From: Streptomyces sp. NRRL S-37
GTDB lineage: Bacteria > Actinomycetota > Actinomycetes > Streptomycetales > Streptomycetaceae
DNA: 28,639 bases
NCBI RefSeq assembly: GCF_000721605.1
Contig: NZ_JOIZ01000047.1
Coordinates: 1-28,639 of the forward strand
Reading direction: 5' to 3'
This document shows positions 1 to 8,272 of this stretch, in pieces (positions within the stretch are counted from its first letter, which is position 1; each line of letters starts with the position of its first letter). The translations under genes and the position numbers were made by a program. The notes beneath the pieces were generated by a model that was not told the DNA's origin, did not search any database, and was given only the letters and a program-made list of their open reading frames with translations.

Positions 1-111
1 TGTGCGGGGGGCTGGCAGGGGGGTGCTGTGGGGAAAAGCGTGAGCAGTCGGCGGGGAGGCGAAGGGTGTTTCCGGGGGTGACGGGTGGTGTGTCTCCCGG
101 GTGGGGTGGTC

Positions 112-242
112 TCTTCCGTGGTGGGGTGAGTGGTGGACGGCGATGTGACCGTCGCCCGTTCGCTTTTCCGGGGTGGGCGGTGTCTTCCGCGGTGCGGCGG
201 GTGGCGGTGCCGTTATCGGGCGATGACCGTCGCCCGTTCGCT
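112..242. repeat. Imperfect direct repeat at the 3' end of the TIGR03089 gene
   Basis: An 18-bp string, gaccgtcgcccgttcgct, occurs exactly at 147-164 and at 225-242. The preceding ~50 bp (from about 112 and about 183) are also alike, both beginning with a cttccg-ggtg stretch. The right copy contains the last codons of the minus-strand gene; the left copy is a decayed second version of that gene end. Nothing else is recognisable in 1-212, and I see no gene there. Confidence 0.6.
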
Positions 243-974
243 CTCCACCCGCTGGTCCAGGGCATCGTCCCCGAGGCGGTCCAGGTTGCGGCACAGCACC
301 ACGGAGCCGCCGGTCGCCAGCGGCCCGTACAGGCCCGCGTTCAGGCCCTCCCACGTGTCGTACGGCCGCCCCGAAAGGATCCGCGAGCCGGGGCCGGTCA
401 GGCCGAGCTCCGGCGCCTCGGCGCGGGCCCGTTCGACCACCTCCGCCCCGGTGAACTCCCGGCCCGCCACGATCAGCGCCGGCTCCTCGGGGTCGACCGG
501 CGCGTACGGCACGAAGCGGTCGCCCTGCCCCGGTACCTCGACGGCGTAGTCGGCGAAACCCTCCGGCGGCTGCGGGAAGCGCCCGCCGAGCGGCCTGAGC
601 GCCAGCGCGATCCTGGCCCCCGAACAGGCCCGCGCGGCCTCCAGCGACTCCGGATCCGGCCCGCTCACGGCCACGTCCGCCGCCGCCGGGTCCCCGGCCA
701 CGTCCGCGACCACGCCCACCGACGCGCACGCCAGCAGCCAGACCGCCGTCTGCCAGTGCGCGGGCAGCAGCAGGGCCACCCGGTCGCCGGGCTCCACGGA
801 CAGCTCGTCCTGAAGGAGATTGGCGGTCTTGGCCACCCAATTGGCGAAGGTGGCCACGGACAATTCGACGCGTTCGCCCGTGGCGTCGTCGTAGAAGGTC
901 ACCAGGGGGCGTCCCGGGTCCGCGGCCAGCGCGGAACTCAGCAGGTCGGCAGGGGTGCGGTCGGTGGCGTTCAC
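213..974 (-). CDS. TIGR03089 family protein (truncated AMP-binding-like)
   Basis: A 253-residue protein of the TIGR03089 family, an actinobacterial group related to the N-terminal part of AMP-binding (acyl-CoA synthetase) enzymes; its function is unknown. The sequence shows the adenylate-former N-terminal pattern: an ATERVELS-like strand, then FANWVAKTANLL, then PGDRVALLLPAHWQT near residue 65-80. It stops before the core ATP-binding loop and C-terminal lid, so a complete adenylation enzyme is not present; this shortness is normal for the family. I start it at the GTG at 974 (VNATDR...), because the longer frame up to 1058 is arginine/glycine/proline-rich and unlike the family. It is divergent from the amidase gene at 1104. 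The family call is firm; the biochemical role is open. Confidence 0.88.
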   Translation of the reverse strand: MNATDRTPADLLSSALAADPGRPLVTFYDDATGERVELSVATFANWVAKTANLLQDELSVEPGDRVALLLPAHWQTAVWLLACASVGVVADVAGDPAAADVAVSGPDPESLEAARACSGARIALALRPLGGRFPQPPEGFADYAVEVPGQGDRFVPYAPVDPEEPALIVAGREFTGAEVVERARAEAPELGLTGPGSRILSGRPYDTWEGLNAGLYGPLATGGSVVLCRNLDRLGDDALDQRVESERATVIAR

Positions 975-1103
975 CCGCGCAAGCGTACGCGGACCCGCCC
1001 GCGCGCACCGCCCGCCCGGGGCACCGGTTCGGGGGAACGCGCCCCGACGGACCGTCACATCCCGGATGGACAGATTTGTCTGACTGTGTCCAAGCTCAGG
1101 GGC

Positions 1104-2489
1104 ATGCGTGGAATTCTTGCTTCCTCAATCGGTGTCACCTGCGCCGCCGCCCTCGCCCTCCCGCTCGCCCCGCCCGCCGCCGCGGCGGACGCGAGACCGG
1201 CGCCGACGGCAGAAGAGGCCACGCGCGCAGCGGTGACGGCCCGGCCCGACGTCCCCGGCAGCACCCAGTCGCTGCCCTTGAGACCCCTCACCCGTGACCG
1301 TGCCTCCGGCGCCGCCGTCCTCGGCCTCGCCCCCCGGGCCGTACGGCCCTTCTCCCTCCTCGGCGTCGTCTGGGACGACCCCGCCGCCGAACTCCACGGC
1401 CGCGTCCAGGTCCGCACCCGGGAGGCCGGCACCGGCGCCTGGTCCGACTGGCGGGACGTCGAGACGCACTACGCCGACCACGGGGCCGACCCGGGCGGCG
1501 CGGAGGGCACCGCGGACGGGGTGCGCGGCGCCACGGCACCGCTGTGGGTGGGGGAGTCGGACGGGGTGGAGATCCGGGTCCTGCCGGAGCCCGCCGAGGA
1601 CGAGGAGGAGCGCGGGGGCACGGGGGTCGACGAGCCCGGGGCCGATGATTACTCGCTGCTGCCCTCCGGGCTGCGGCTCGACCTCGTCGACCCGGGGGAC
1701 GGGTTCCCGGAGGGCCCGCGCACCGGCGTCATGAGCGCCGAGGCGACCGCCGCCTCCGCGGCCAACTCCGCACTCGCACCGCTCGGCACCCTGCAGATCC
1801 CCGCGCTGGACGGCGAACGGACCCGGCAGGAGTACCTCGCCCTGCGCGGAGCCGACCTGACCGAGCGGCAGCGGGCCAAGCCCTACATCGGGCCGCGCCC
1901 CGCCATCGTCACCCGGCGCGGCTGGGGAGCCGACGAGAGCCTGCGGGAGAAGCGGTTCGTGTACACCGGCAAGGTCAAGGCGGCCTTCGTGCACCACACC
2001 GCCTCCGGCAACAACTACACCTGCGCGCAGGCCCCTTCGCTCATCCGCGGGTTCTACCGCTACCACGTACGGAGCCTGGGCTGGCGGGACATCGGCTACA
2101 ACTTCCTCGTCGACAAGTGCGGCAGGATCTACGAGGGCCGGGCCGGGGGAGTGGCGAAGCCGGTCAAGGGGGCCCACACCCTCGGGTTCAACACCAACAC
2201 CACGGGTATCGCGGTGATCGGTTCCTACGGCTCCAAGAAGCCGTCCTCCTCCGCCGTGAAGGCCGTCGCCCGGCTCACCGCGTGGAAACTCGGACTGCAC
2301 GGGATGAATCCGCGCGCCAAGACATATCTGAAGTCCGCCGGTGGCAATCTCTACCGAAAAGGTAAGAAGGTACGACTGAACGTGATCTCCGGTCACCGGG
2401 ACGGGTTCAACACCTCGTGCCCAGGGGGGAAGCTCTACAAGAAGCTCGGCACCGCGCGCTCCACGGCGGCCCGTTACCAGGGCCGCTGA
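1104..2489 (+). CDS. Secreted N-acetylmuramoyl-L-alanine amidase, PGRP family
   Basis: A 461-residue exported peptidoglycan hydrolase. Residues 1-30 are a signal peptide: a short charged start (MRG), a hydrophobic core and an Ala-rich cleavage region ending PPAAAADA. Residues ~50-200 form an uncharacterised beta-rich, acidic segment. The C-terminal ~180 residues are an Amidase_2/PGRP domain, with VHHTASG (His297/298), the GYNFLVDKCG strand, and GHRDGFNTSCPG, giving His431 and Cys439. Together these match the His-His-Cys zinc site of T7 lysozyme-type amidases, so activity is expected. It would cleave the bond between muramic acid and the stem peptide outside the membrane. The start is uncertain: ATG 1104 has no good ribosome site, and GTG 1086 in the same frame is an alternative. 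manC follows 96 bp downstream with its own promoter-like sequence. Confidence 0.92.
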   Translation: MRGILASSIGVTCAAALALPLAPPAAAADARPAPTAEEATRAAVTARPDVPGSTQSLPLRPLTRDRASGAAVLGLAPRAVRPFSLLGVVWDDPAAELHGRVQVRTREAGTGAWSDWRDVETHYADHGADPGGAEGTADGVRGATAPLWVGESDGVEIRVLPEPAEDEEERGGTGVDEPGADDYSLLPSGLRLDLVDPGDGFPEGPRTGVMSAEATAASAANSALAPLGTLQIPALDGERTRQEYLALRGADLTERQRAKPYIGPRPAIVTRRGWGADESLREKRFVYTGKVKAAFVHHTASGNNYTCAQAPSLIRGFYRYHVRSLGWRDIGYNFLVDKCGRIYEGRAGGVAKPVKGAHTLGFNTNTTGIAVIGSYGSKKPSSSAVKAVARLTAWKLGLHGMNPRAKTYLKSAGGNLYRKGKKVRLNVISGHRDGFNTSCPGGKLYKKLGTARSTAARYQGR

Positions 2490-2506
2490 GGCGGGCCGGG
2501 CGCTCC

Positions 2507-2534
2507 TTCCTGCCGGAGCCGGTCTGCATACACT
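2507..2534 (+). promoter_or_regulatory. Candidate promoter of manC
   Basis: TACACT at 2529-2534 is a good -10 match, preceded by TGCA (extended -10 style). TTCCTG at 2507-2512, 16 bp upstream, is a weak -35. Start of transcription would be near 2541, inside the palindrome described next. Confidence 0.4.
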
Positions 2535-2536
2535 GG

Positions 2537-2560
2537 CCGGCCGAAAGACAGTTCGGCCGG
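2537..2560 (+). promoter_or_regulatory. Perfect 9-bp palindrome before manC
   Basis: ccggccgaa (2537-2545) and ttcggccgg (2552-2560) are exact inverted copies separated by 6 nt. It lies between the manC -10 box and the ribosome site (aggaag, 2568-2573). It could be an operator spanning the transcription start, or a 5'-leader hairpin; it is less likely to be a terminator for the amidase gene because no T-run follows. Confidence 0.5.
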
Positions 2561-2585
2561 TCCCGGCAGGAAGCAGAGACGACAG

Positions 2586-3668
2586 GTGACAGAAGCGATC
2601 CTCCTGGTCGGCGGCAAGGGCACGCGACTGCGACCGCTCACGGTGCACACGCCCAAGCCCATGGTCCCGGCGGCCGGGGTGCCTTTCCTCACGCACCAGC
2701 TCGCGCGAGCGAGAGCGGCGGGCGTCGAGCACATCGTCCTGGCCACGTCCTATCTGGCCGAGGTCTTCGAGCCGTACTTCGGCGACGGGGCGGCCCTGGG
2801 GCTGCACATCGAGTACGTGACGGAGGAGGAGCCGCTCGGTACGGGCGGCGCCATCCGGAACGTCGCGTCCCGGCTGCACTCCGGGCCGGACGAGCCGGTG
2901 CTGATCTTCAACGGGGACATCCTGACGGGGCTGGACATCCGGGCGCTGGTGCGCGCCCACGAGACGACCGGCGCGGACGTCTCGCTGCACCTGACGAAGG
3001 TGACCGATCCACGGGCGTACGGGCTGGTGCCGACGGACGCGTCGGGGAGGGTGCTCGCCTTCCTGGAGAAGCCGCAGACGCCGGAGGAGATCGTCACCGA
3101 CCAGATCAACGCGGGGGCGTACGTCTTCCGCCGGTCGGTGATCGACACGATCCCGGCGGGGCGGGCGGTGTCGGTGGAGCGGGAGACGTTCCCGGGGCTG
3201 CTGGCGGCGGGGGCGCATCTGCAGGGGATGGTCGACTCCACGTACTGGCTGGACCTGGGGACCCCGGCGGCCTTCGTACGGGGGTCGGCGGATCTGGTGC
3301 TGGGGCGTGCGCCGTCGCCGGCGGTGCCCGGGCGGTGCGGGGACCGGCTGGTGCTGCCCACGGCGACCGTGGCACCGGGCGCGAAGCTGGCGGGCGGGAC
3401 GGTGGTGGGCGAGGGCGCGTTCGTGGCGGAGGGCGCGCGCGTCTTCGGCAGCACGATCCTGCCGGGGGCGGTCATCGAGCCGGGCGCGGTCATCACCGAC
3501 TCGCTGATCGGTACGCGGGCACGGGTGGGCGAACACTCGGTCCTCACCGGCACGGTCATAGGCGACGGCGCGACGGTGGGCCCCCGCAACGAACTCCGCG
3601 AGGGCGCCCGAGTCTGGTGCGACGCGACGATCCCCGCGGGAGCGGTCCGCTTCTCCTCGGACCAGTGA
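2586..3668 (+). CDS. manC: Mannose-1-phosphate guanylyltransferase (GDP-mannose pyrophosphorylase)
   Basis: A 360-residue sugar-nucleotidyltransferase that joins mannose-1-phosphate and GTP to give GDP-mannose. The N-terminus has the family signature LVGGKGTRLRPLT followed by PKPMVP (residues ~6-30), then FNGDI (metal-binding Asp), EKPQTPEE, INAGAYVF and YWLDLGTP. From about residue 250 to the end are hexapeptide repeats of a left-handed beta-helix, usual for this NTP-transferase subfamily. The start is GTG 2586, with aggaag 12 nt upstream. ManA and ManB for the preceding steps are encoded at 21.0 and 17.8 kb, which supports the mannose assignment over glucose-1-phosphate transferases. Known of streptomycetes: GDP-mannose feeds polyprenyl-phosphate-mannose and protein O-mannosylation. 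It is convergent with the glycosylase gene at 4262. Confidence 0.88.
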   Translation: MTEAILLVGGKGTRLRPLTVHTPKPMVPAAGVPFLTHQLARARAAGVEHIVLATSYLAEVFEPYFGDGAALGLHIEYVTEEEPLGTGGAIRNVASRLHSGPDEPVLIFNGDILTGLDIRALVRAHETTGADVSLHLTKVTDPRAYGLVPTDASGRVLAFLEKPQTPEEIVTDQINAGAYVFRRSVIDTIPAGRAVSVERETFPGLLAAGAHLQGMVDSTYWLDLGTPAAFVRGSADLVLGRAPSPAVPGRCGDRLVLPTATVAPGAKLAGGTVVGEGAFVAEGARVFGSTILPGAVIEPGAVITDSLIGTRARVGEHSVLTGTVIGDGATVGPRNELREGARVWCDATIPAGAVRFSSDQ

Positions 3669-3674
3669 CACCCG

Positions 3675-3860
3675 CGGGGCGACTGTCCGCCCCGGCGGGG
3701 GCGAGGGGCTTGTGCCTGCGGGGCGACTGTCCGCCCCGGTGGGGGCGAGGGGCTTACGCCTGCGGCGCTGCTGTTCGCCCCGGTGGGGGTGAGGGGCTTG
3801 CGGTCCGGTGGGTGGGATGCCTGCGGCGCCTGTGCGGCTTCGGTGGGGGCTGGGGCAGCG
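3675..3860 (+). repeat. 44-bp tandem repeats with hairpins after manC
   Basis: Two near-identical 44-bp units begin at 3675 and 3719, a third diverged unit at about 3763, and a more decayed copy ends near 3860. Each of the first two contains a perfect 7-bp stem-loop, cggggcg-actgtc-cgccccg (3675-3694 and 3719-3738). The array starts 6 bp after the manC stop, so it probably ends transcription. The rest of 3861-4063 shows no gene. Confidence 0.75.
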
Positions 3861-4063
3861 CCTACGGCCGGTGGGTGGGTCGGGGCCGCGTCGGGGGTGT
3901 CCGTCCTCGGACCGGCGCGGATCACGTTTCTCGGTGAGGCCGGGGCGCGGACGCGCCGGCCACTGCGGGCGGCCACCCCCGCCTCGTCCCCTCCCCGCCG
4001 CACGCGACTACAGTGCTACCGCCGCCCCGTCCTCCGCGGGCAGCAGCGCCGCACGCCTCGCAA

Positions 4064-4182
4064 TCCGCGGGCAGCCGCGTGCCGCGTCCTCCGCGGGCAG
4101 TCGTGCCTCCCCCAGTGCCTCAAGGGCCTGGGAGGTACCCCCAGGGCGGCACGGGTGGGCGATGGGGGTACCTCCCGCTCGA
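4064..4182 (+). repeat. Dispersed palindromic repeat, copy A
   Basis: A 119-bp element, matching copy B (14608-14726) with only about two differences. It contains two ccgcgggcag units (a third lies just upstream near 4035), then a 14-bp perfect inverted repeat, gggaggtaccccca (4130-4143) and tgggggtacctccc (4163-4176), with a 19-nt spacer. The cctccc at 4107-4112 can pair with the same gggagg, so two alternative hairpins are possible. A GC-rich tail at 4195-4215 matches 19390-19410 with one difference. It lies between the convergent manC and DNA glycosylase genes. Confidence 0.85.
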
Positions 4183-4261
4183 GCGCCCGGCCCGCACCAC
4201 GCACGGGGCACCCCGTGACGCGCACGGGGCCACGCCCCAGAACACCGGGCCCGGCCCACCC

Positions 4262-5263
4262 TCAAAGCCGCCCGATATCCCCGTACGGCATCCGCGGCGC
4301 CCGCCGCCCCGGCACCCTCCCGCTCAGCAGAATCAACCGCGCGGCCCGATGCCGCTGCCCCGCATACGGCTCCAGCAGCGACAGCATCACCGCGTCATCC
4401 GCGTACCGGTCCCCCGCGAGCGCCCACCCCACGATCCCCGGCAGATGCAGATCCCCCACGGTCACCGCGTCCACCGCCCCATGACTGCGCTGCACGGTCT
4501 CCGCCGACGTCCACGGCCCGATCCCCGACACCAGCTCCAACCGCGCCTGCGCCGCCTCCGGAGACATCCCCACCGCCTCCTCCAGCCGCGCGGCGACCCG
4601 CACCGCCCGCAGAACCGTCGACGCCCGCTTGTCGTCGACCCCGGCCCGGTGCCACTCCCAGGAGGGAATCAGCGCCCACGTCCGCGGCGCCGGCATCACC
4701 GACATCCGTTCCGGCGCGGGCCCGGGCGCCGGCTCCCCGTACTTCCGTACCAGCAGCCGCCACGCCCGGTACGCCTCACCCGTCGTGACCTTCTGCTCCA
4801 GAATCGACGGGATCAGCGACTCCAGCACCAGCCCGGTCCGTGTCAGCCGCAGCCCCGGACGCCGGTGCCGGGTCAGCGCCAGCAGCCTGTGCCGGGGCAC
4901 GAAGGCGGACGGGTCGTCGGCGGCGCCGAGCAGCTCCGGCAGCCTGTCCAGCAGCCAGTCGGCGCCCGGCCCCCACGCCTCCCCCCGGATCTCCCCGGCA
5001 CGCCCCGTCACCCGGAGCGTCCCCGGGCCCGCCGGCGTCAGGCTGGCCCGCCACACGGAACCGTCCGGCAGCGCCCGGAACGTCGGATCACCGGGCCCGC
5101 GCCGCAGCGGCCCGAGGACCAGCCCGAGGTCCAGGGGACCCTCCGGCACCCATGTCCGTACGCGGGCCGGGGCCGGCGCCGGCCGGGGAACTCCCCCGGG
5201 CACGGCGACATGCCCGCCGCGCACCGTCGTACGAGTCGGGCGGGGTGCGAAACGTCCTGCCAC
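4262..5263 (-). CDS. AlkA-like DNA-3-methyladenine glycosylase (HhH-GPD)
   Basis: A 333-residue base-excision repair glycosylase that would remove alkylated purines from DNA. The helix-hairpin-helix lies at about 242-260 (LELVSGIGPWTSAETVQ), followed by VTVGDLHLP with Asp271 in the position of the catalytic aspartate of AlkA. The preceding helix LIPSILEQKVTTGEAYRAW (about 150-168) is typical of the fold. The N-terminal ~130 residues are divergent and AP-rich. The start is GTG 5263; the ribosome site is weak, so the exact start is uncertain. It lies 54 bp behind fbiB on the same strand, but a hairpin between them suggests separate or attenuated expression. There is no Ada-like domain. The family is certain; the substrate range is inferred. 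Confidence 0.85.
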   Translation of the reverse strand: MAGRFAPRPTRTTVRGGHVAVPGGVPRPAPAPARVRTWVPEGPLDLGLVLGPLRRGPGDPTFRALPDGSVWRASLTPAGPGTLRVTGRAGEIRGEAWGPGADWLLDRLPELLGAADDPSAFVPRHRLLALTRHRRPGLRLTRTGLVLESLIPSILEQKVTTGEAYRAWRLLVRKYGEPAPGPAPERMSVMPAPRTWALIPSWEWHRAGVDDKRASTVLRAVRVAARLEEAVGMSPEAAQARLELVSGIGPWTSAETVQRSHGAVDAVTVGDLHLPGIVGWALAGDRYADDAVMLSLLEPYAGQRHRAARLILLSGRVPGRRAPRMPYGDIGRL

Positions 5264-5289
5264 GAGAGATCCCAGGGGTGGAAGTGAAA

Positions 5290-5315
5290 CCGGGCCTCTA
5301 TGAGGGTAGGCCCGG
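5290..5315 (-). terminator. Hairpin after fbiB
   Basis: Perfect 8-bp arms, ccgggcct (5290-5297) and aggcccgg (5308-5315), with a 10-nt loop, directly behind the fbiB stop (5318-5320). Read on the minus strand it is followed by gtttcac, only a weak T-run. It probably ends the cysteine dioxygenase-fbiA-fbiB transcript, fully or in part. Confidence 0.6.
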
Positions 5316-5317
5316 CC

Positions 5318-6619
5318 TCACCGCACCTCGATGAAACCGCCCGCGTCCCGCTCCGGCCGCGGGCGCGGCTCCTCCGCCGGGTGGCCGACCGCCACCGCGC
5401 CCATCGGGTCCCAGTCCGCCGGCAGGTCCAGGACCTCGCGGACCACCTCGCGACAGAACATCGTCGACGACACCCACGCCGAGCCCAGCCGCTCCCCGGC
5501 CAGCGCGACCAGGAAGTTCTGCACGCCGGCGCCCGCGGCGACCACGAACATCTCCCGCTCCGCGCCGTCCCGCCGCGCGTCCCCGTAGGTGTGCGAACCG
5601 TCCATGACCAGGCAGGGGACGACCAGGTACGGCGCGTTGCGCAGGACGTCCCCGCGGCGGACGCGCTTGGCGATCGACTCCTCCGTCTTTCCGTCGCGGC
5701 GCAGATCCGCGATCCAGGCCTCGCGCATGGCGTCCAGGAGACGGGTGCGGGACTCGGGCGACTCCAGCAGCACGAACCGCCACGGCGTGGTGTGGTGCGG
5801 GGCCGGTGCGGTGACCGCCGCGGCCACCGCGCGGCGTACGGCTCCGGGGTCGACCGGCGCGTCCGTGAAGGCCCGTACCGTACGGCGCTGGGTCACCGCC
5901 TGGCGTACCGCCTCGGACGTGCCGAGGCGGAACATGTCGTCGCGTGCGCCGCGGACCATCGCCCGCGCGCCCTCGCCGTCGTCGGCCGCCACCAGGTGCG
6001 GCAGTCCGCGGACCACGGCCACCGGGAGGCCGGACGCCTTGCCCTTGACCAGGTCGCCCGCCGCGGCGAGTTCGTCGGCCGTGGCGACGACCGTGGCGCT
6101 GAGCGGATTGCCGTACGCGTCGGTGCCGCCGCGCAGGTCGTCCAGCACGCGGACGCCCGCCGCGCCGATCGCGACATCGGTCAGCCCCGAACGCCAGGGG
6201 CGGCCGAAGGTGTCGGTGACGATCACGCCGACCTCGACGCCGAGGGTCTCGCGCAGGCCCGCGCGGATCGCCCGCGCGGAGGCGTCCGGGTCCTCGGGCA
6301 GCAGCAGGACCGTACCGGCGGGGGTGTTGGAGGCGTCGACCCCGGCCGCGGCCATGACCAGGCCCTGCCGGTTCTCCACGATGCGCAGCGTGCCGCGCCG
6401 GGCCACCACGCGCACCGTCTCCGCGTCGATCGCGGCCTCCCGGTCCGTCGCCTCGACGATCCGGCCCTCCGCCTTGGAGACGATCTTCGAGGTGACGAGG
6501 AGGACGTCGCCGTCGGACAGGTCCGGTGCGGCGGCCGCGATCAGCTTCGCCAGGTCGTCGCCCTCGCGGATCTCGGGCAGGCCCGCCACGGGCCGGACCC
6601 GGTAACCCGTGCCGCTCAT
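5318..6619 (-). CDS. fbiB: Coenzyme F420:L-glutamate ligase / dehydro-F420 reductase
   Basis: A 433-residue two-domain enzyme. Residues 1-~245 are the CofE-type ligase that adds L-glutamates to F420-0 with [29 protein letters not shown] and DVAIGAAG are its hallmark strings. Residues ~250-433 are a nitroreductase-like FMN domain ([10 protein letters not shown] at the start, [23 protein letters not shown] later), which in actinobacteria reduces the dehydro-F420-0 intermediate. The full length and both domains are intact, as in mycobacterial FbiB. Its ATG (6617-6619) overlaps the fbiA stop as ATGA, so the two genes are translationally coupled. F420 serves as a hydride carrier in redox and secondary metabolism. 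Confident assignment. Confidence 0.94.
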   Translation of the reverse strand: MSGTGYRVRPVAGLPEIREGDDLAKLIAAAAPDLSDGDVLLVTSKIVSKAEGRIVEATDREAAIDAETVRVVARRGTLRIVENRQGLVMAAAGVDASNTPAGTVLLLPEDPDASARAIRAGLRETLGVEVGVIVTDTFGRPWRSGLTDVAIGAAGVRVLDDLRGGTDAYGNPLSATVVATADELAAAGDLVKGKASGLPVAVVRGLPHLVAADDGEGARAMVRGARDDMFRLGTSEAVRQAVTQRRTVRAFTDAPVDPGAVRRAVAAAVTAPAPHHTTPWRFVLLESPESRTRLLDAMREAWIADLRRDGKTEESIAKRVRRGDVLRNAPYLVVPCLVMDGSHTYGDARRDGAEREMFVVAAGAGVQNFLVALAGERLGSAWVSSTMFCREVVREVLDLPADWDPMGAVAVGHPAEEPRPRPERDAGGFIEVR

Positions 6620-7575
6620 GCCGCGCGCACCTCCTCCGCCAGCGCCAGCGCCTCCCGCGCCATCCGCGCGGTCGCGTCGACGTCGGTCATCATCAGCGGT
6701 ACGGCCCGGCAGCGGATCCCGGCCGCCTCGACCCGCTCCACACAGCCCGCGTCGACCGTGTCGACCAGCCAGCCGTCCAGCAGGCCCGAGCCGTAGTGCT
6801 CGGCCACCGCCGGGGCCGTGGACTCCACGCCGACCGCCGCCAGCACCTTGTCGGCCATGCCGCGTACGGGCGCGTCCCCGACGATCGGCGACAGGCCGAC
6901 CACCGGCACGCCCGCGTCCGCGATCGCCTCCCGGATGCCGGGGACGGCGAGGATGGTGCCGACGGAGACCACGGGGTTGGACGGCGGGAAGAGGATCACA
7001 TCGGCCTCGGCGATCGCCTCCAGGACGCCCGGCGCCGGCTTCGCCTGCTCCGCGCCGACCGGCACGACCGCCTCGGCGGGGACGGAGGCGCGCAGGCGTA
7101 CCCAGTACTCCTGGAAGTGGATCGCCTTGCGCTCGCCCTCCAGCTCGACGGCCACGTGCGTCTCCACGCGGTCGTCGGTCATCGGGATGAGGCGCACGCC
7201 GGGCTGCCAGCGGTCGCAGAGCGCCTCGGTCACCGCGCTGAGCGGGAACCCGGCGCCGAGCATCTGCGTCCGCACGATGTGCGTGGCGAAGTCCCGGTCG
7301 CCGAGCCCGAACCACTCCGGGCCGACGCCGTACGCCGCGAGCTCCTCCTTGAGGTGGAAGGTCTCGTCGGTCCGCCCCCAGCCCTGCTCCTCGTTGATGC
7401 CGCCGCCGAGCGTGTACATCACCGTGTCGAGGTCCGGGCAGACCTTCAGCCCGAAGAGGTGGATGTCGTCCCCGGTGTTGCCGATGACCGTGATGTCCGC
7501 GTCCGGCACGGCCCGCTTCAGACCGCGCAGGAAACGGGCACCGCCGATGCCGCCTGCCAGAACCACAATGCGCAT
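6616..7575 (-). CDS. fbiA: 2-phospho-L-lactate transferase (F420 biosynthesis)
   Basis: A 319-residue CofD/FbiA protein that joins the Fo deazaflavin to the activated phospho-three-carbon unit, giving F420-0 (or dehydro-F420-0 from phosphoenolpyruvate in actinobacteria). The N-terminal nucleotide-type loop [19 protein letters not shown], then [23 protein letters not shown] and the [11 protein letters not shown] stretch are diagnostic. [15 protein letters not shown] (~residue 205) and [19 protein letters not shown] (~225-245) complete the family pattern. ATG 7575 is the start. It lies 33 bp behind cysteine dioxygenase and overlaps fbiB by 4 bp, so the three genes are probably one transcript. 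fbiC and fbiD are not in the window. Confidence 0.94.
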   Translation of the reverse strand: MRIVVLAGGIGGARFLRGLKRAVPDADITVIGNTGDDIHLFGLKVCPDLDTVMYTLGGGINEEQGWGRTDETFHLKEELAAYGVGPEWFGLGDRDFATHIVRTQMLGAGFPLSAVTEALCDRWQPGVRLIPMTDDRVETHVAVELEGERKAIHFQEYWVRLRASVPAEAVVPVGAEQAKPAPGVLEAIAEADVILFPPSNPVVSVGTILAVPGIREAIADAGVPVVGLSPIVGDAPVRGMADKVLAAVGVESTAPAVAEHYGSGLLDGWLVDTVDAGCVERVEAAGIRCRAVPLMMTDVDATARMAREALALAEEVRAA

Positions 7576-7608
7576 GGGGCCATCCTTGCAGGCCGCTACG
7601 ACATCGCG

Positions 7609-8115
7609 TCAGGCAGTCACCGGGCCGGGTGCCGTGCGCGCCTCGCAGGAGGCAGTGGTGTGCATGGGCATCTCGGTCAGGCCCGGGTAGTAGATGTGCA
7701 GGCTGACCGCGGGTTCCAGGGCGTCGTTGACGACCTCGTGCACGTAGCCCGGCGCGAACACGCGCTGCGCTCCGGCCGTCAACGCGCGCGTGCCGCGCTC
7801 CGTGTGCTCGGTCAGGGTGCCGTCCAGGACGGTGAGCACGCCGGAGGAACGGCCGTGGTCGTGAAGCCCGCTGCCCTGGCCGGGCACCCAGGAGAGCAGC
7901 CACACCTCGTAGCCGGGGCCGGTGCGCAGCCGGTGGTACCAGCGGCTGCCGGCGTCGTACTCGACGAGGTGCTCCCACTGGGAGCGGTCGGCGGCGAGGG
8001 AGCGGGCCAGGCCGGCGAACTCGGCGACGGTGGCCGGGTGCTCGCGCGGGGGCTGGAGCAGGTGCGGGACTTCGAGGATGTCGCCGGCGATCTGGAGGTC
8101 GCTGTCGCTGTTCAT
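7609..8115 (-). CDS. Cysteine dioxygenase
   Basis: A 168-residue cupin that oxidises L-cysteine to cysteine sulfinate with O2 and non-haem Fe(II). The three-histidine metal site is visible: GLHDHG (His85, His87) and PGYVHEVV (His126). YHRLR near residue 60 carries the Arg expected to hold the substrate carboxylate, and HIYYPG near 140 has the active-site Tyr. Cys is absent beside the metal site (GRSSGV), so no Cys-Tyr crosslink, as usual in bacteria. 3-mercaptopropionate dioxygenase is a close alternative. The start ATG 8115 has aaggaa 11 nt upstream; the open frame continues to 8316 but the extra sequence is not cupin-like. A cysteine-rich uORF precedes it, and fbiA follows at 33 bp. Confidence 0.88.
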   Translation of the reverse strand: MNSDSDLQIAGDILEVPHLLQPPREHPATVAEFAGLARSLAADRSQWEHLVEYDAGSRWYHRLRTGPGYEVWLLSWVPGQGSGLHDHGRSSGVLTVLDGTLTEHTERGTRALTAGAQRVFAPGYVHEVVNDALEPAVSLHIYYPGLTEMPMHTTASCEARTAPGPVTA

Positions 8116-8232
8116 GGATACGGAGGTTCCTTGGCGGAGAAGCGGTGGGGGGTGCGGGTGTCGCGGCGCGTCACGCCCGGGTCGCGGGCGGCGGCGGCGA
8201 GAGGTGCCCCGGTGGGAGCGAAGGAGACAGCG

Positions 8233-8251
8233 GCCGAGTCGGTGACTCAGC
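8233..8251 (-). promoter_or_regulatory. Candidate attenuator hairpin in the cysteine dioxygenase leader
   Basis: On the minus strand gctgagtc (8251-8244) pairs with gactcggc (8240-8233) over a 3-nt loop, with one G-U pair. The same gactc could instead pair with a gagtc (8274-8270) that overlaps the stop codon of the cysteine uORF. A ribosome halted on the uORF would mask that first gagtc, so two exclusive structures are possible. A short tcctt (8225-8221) could also pair with the aagga of the cysteine dioxygenase ribosome site. Confidence 0.4.
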
Positions 8252-8272
8252 GGCGGCTGGAGCGCGTGGGAC

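Noticed and set aside
1125..3671. 848-residue open frame on the minus strand across the amidase and manC genes
   Set aside because: Arg/Gly/Pro-rich antisense frame of the kind GC-rich DNA produces; both genes beneath have clear protein families.
3783..4484. 233-residue plus frame in the gap after manC
   Set aside because: Runs through tandem and dispersed repeats into the antisense of the glycosylase, with no ribosome site.
5318..7978. 886-residue frame covering fbiB and antisense of fbiA and cysteine dioxygenase
   Set aside because: Only the last 433 codons (from 6619) encode a known protein; the rest is a frame-shifted shadow.
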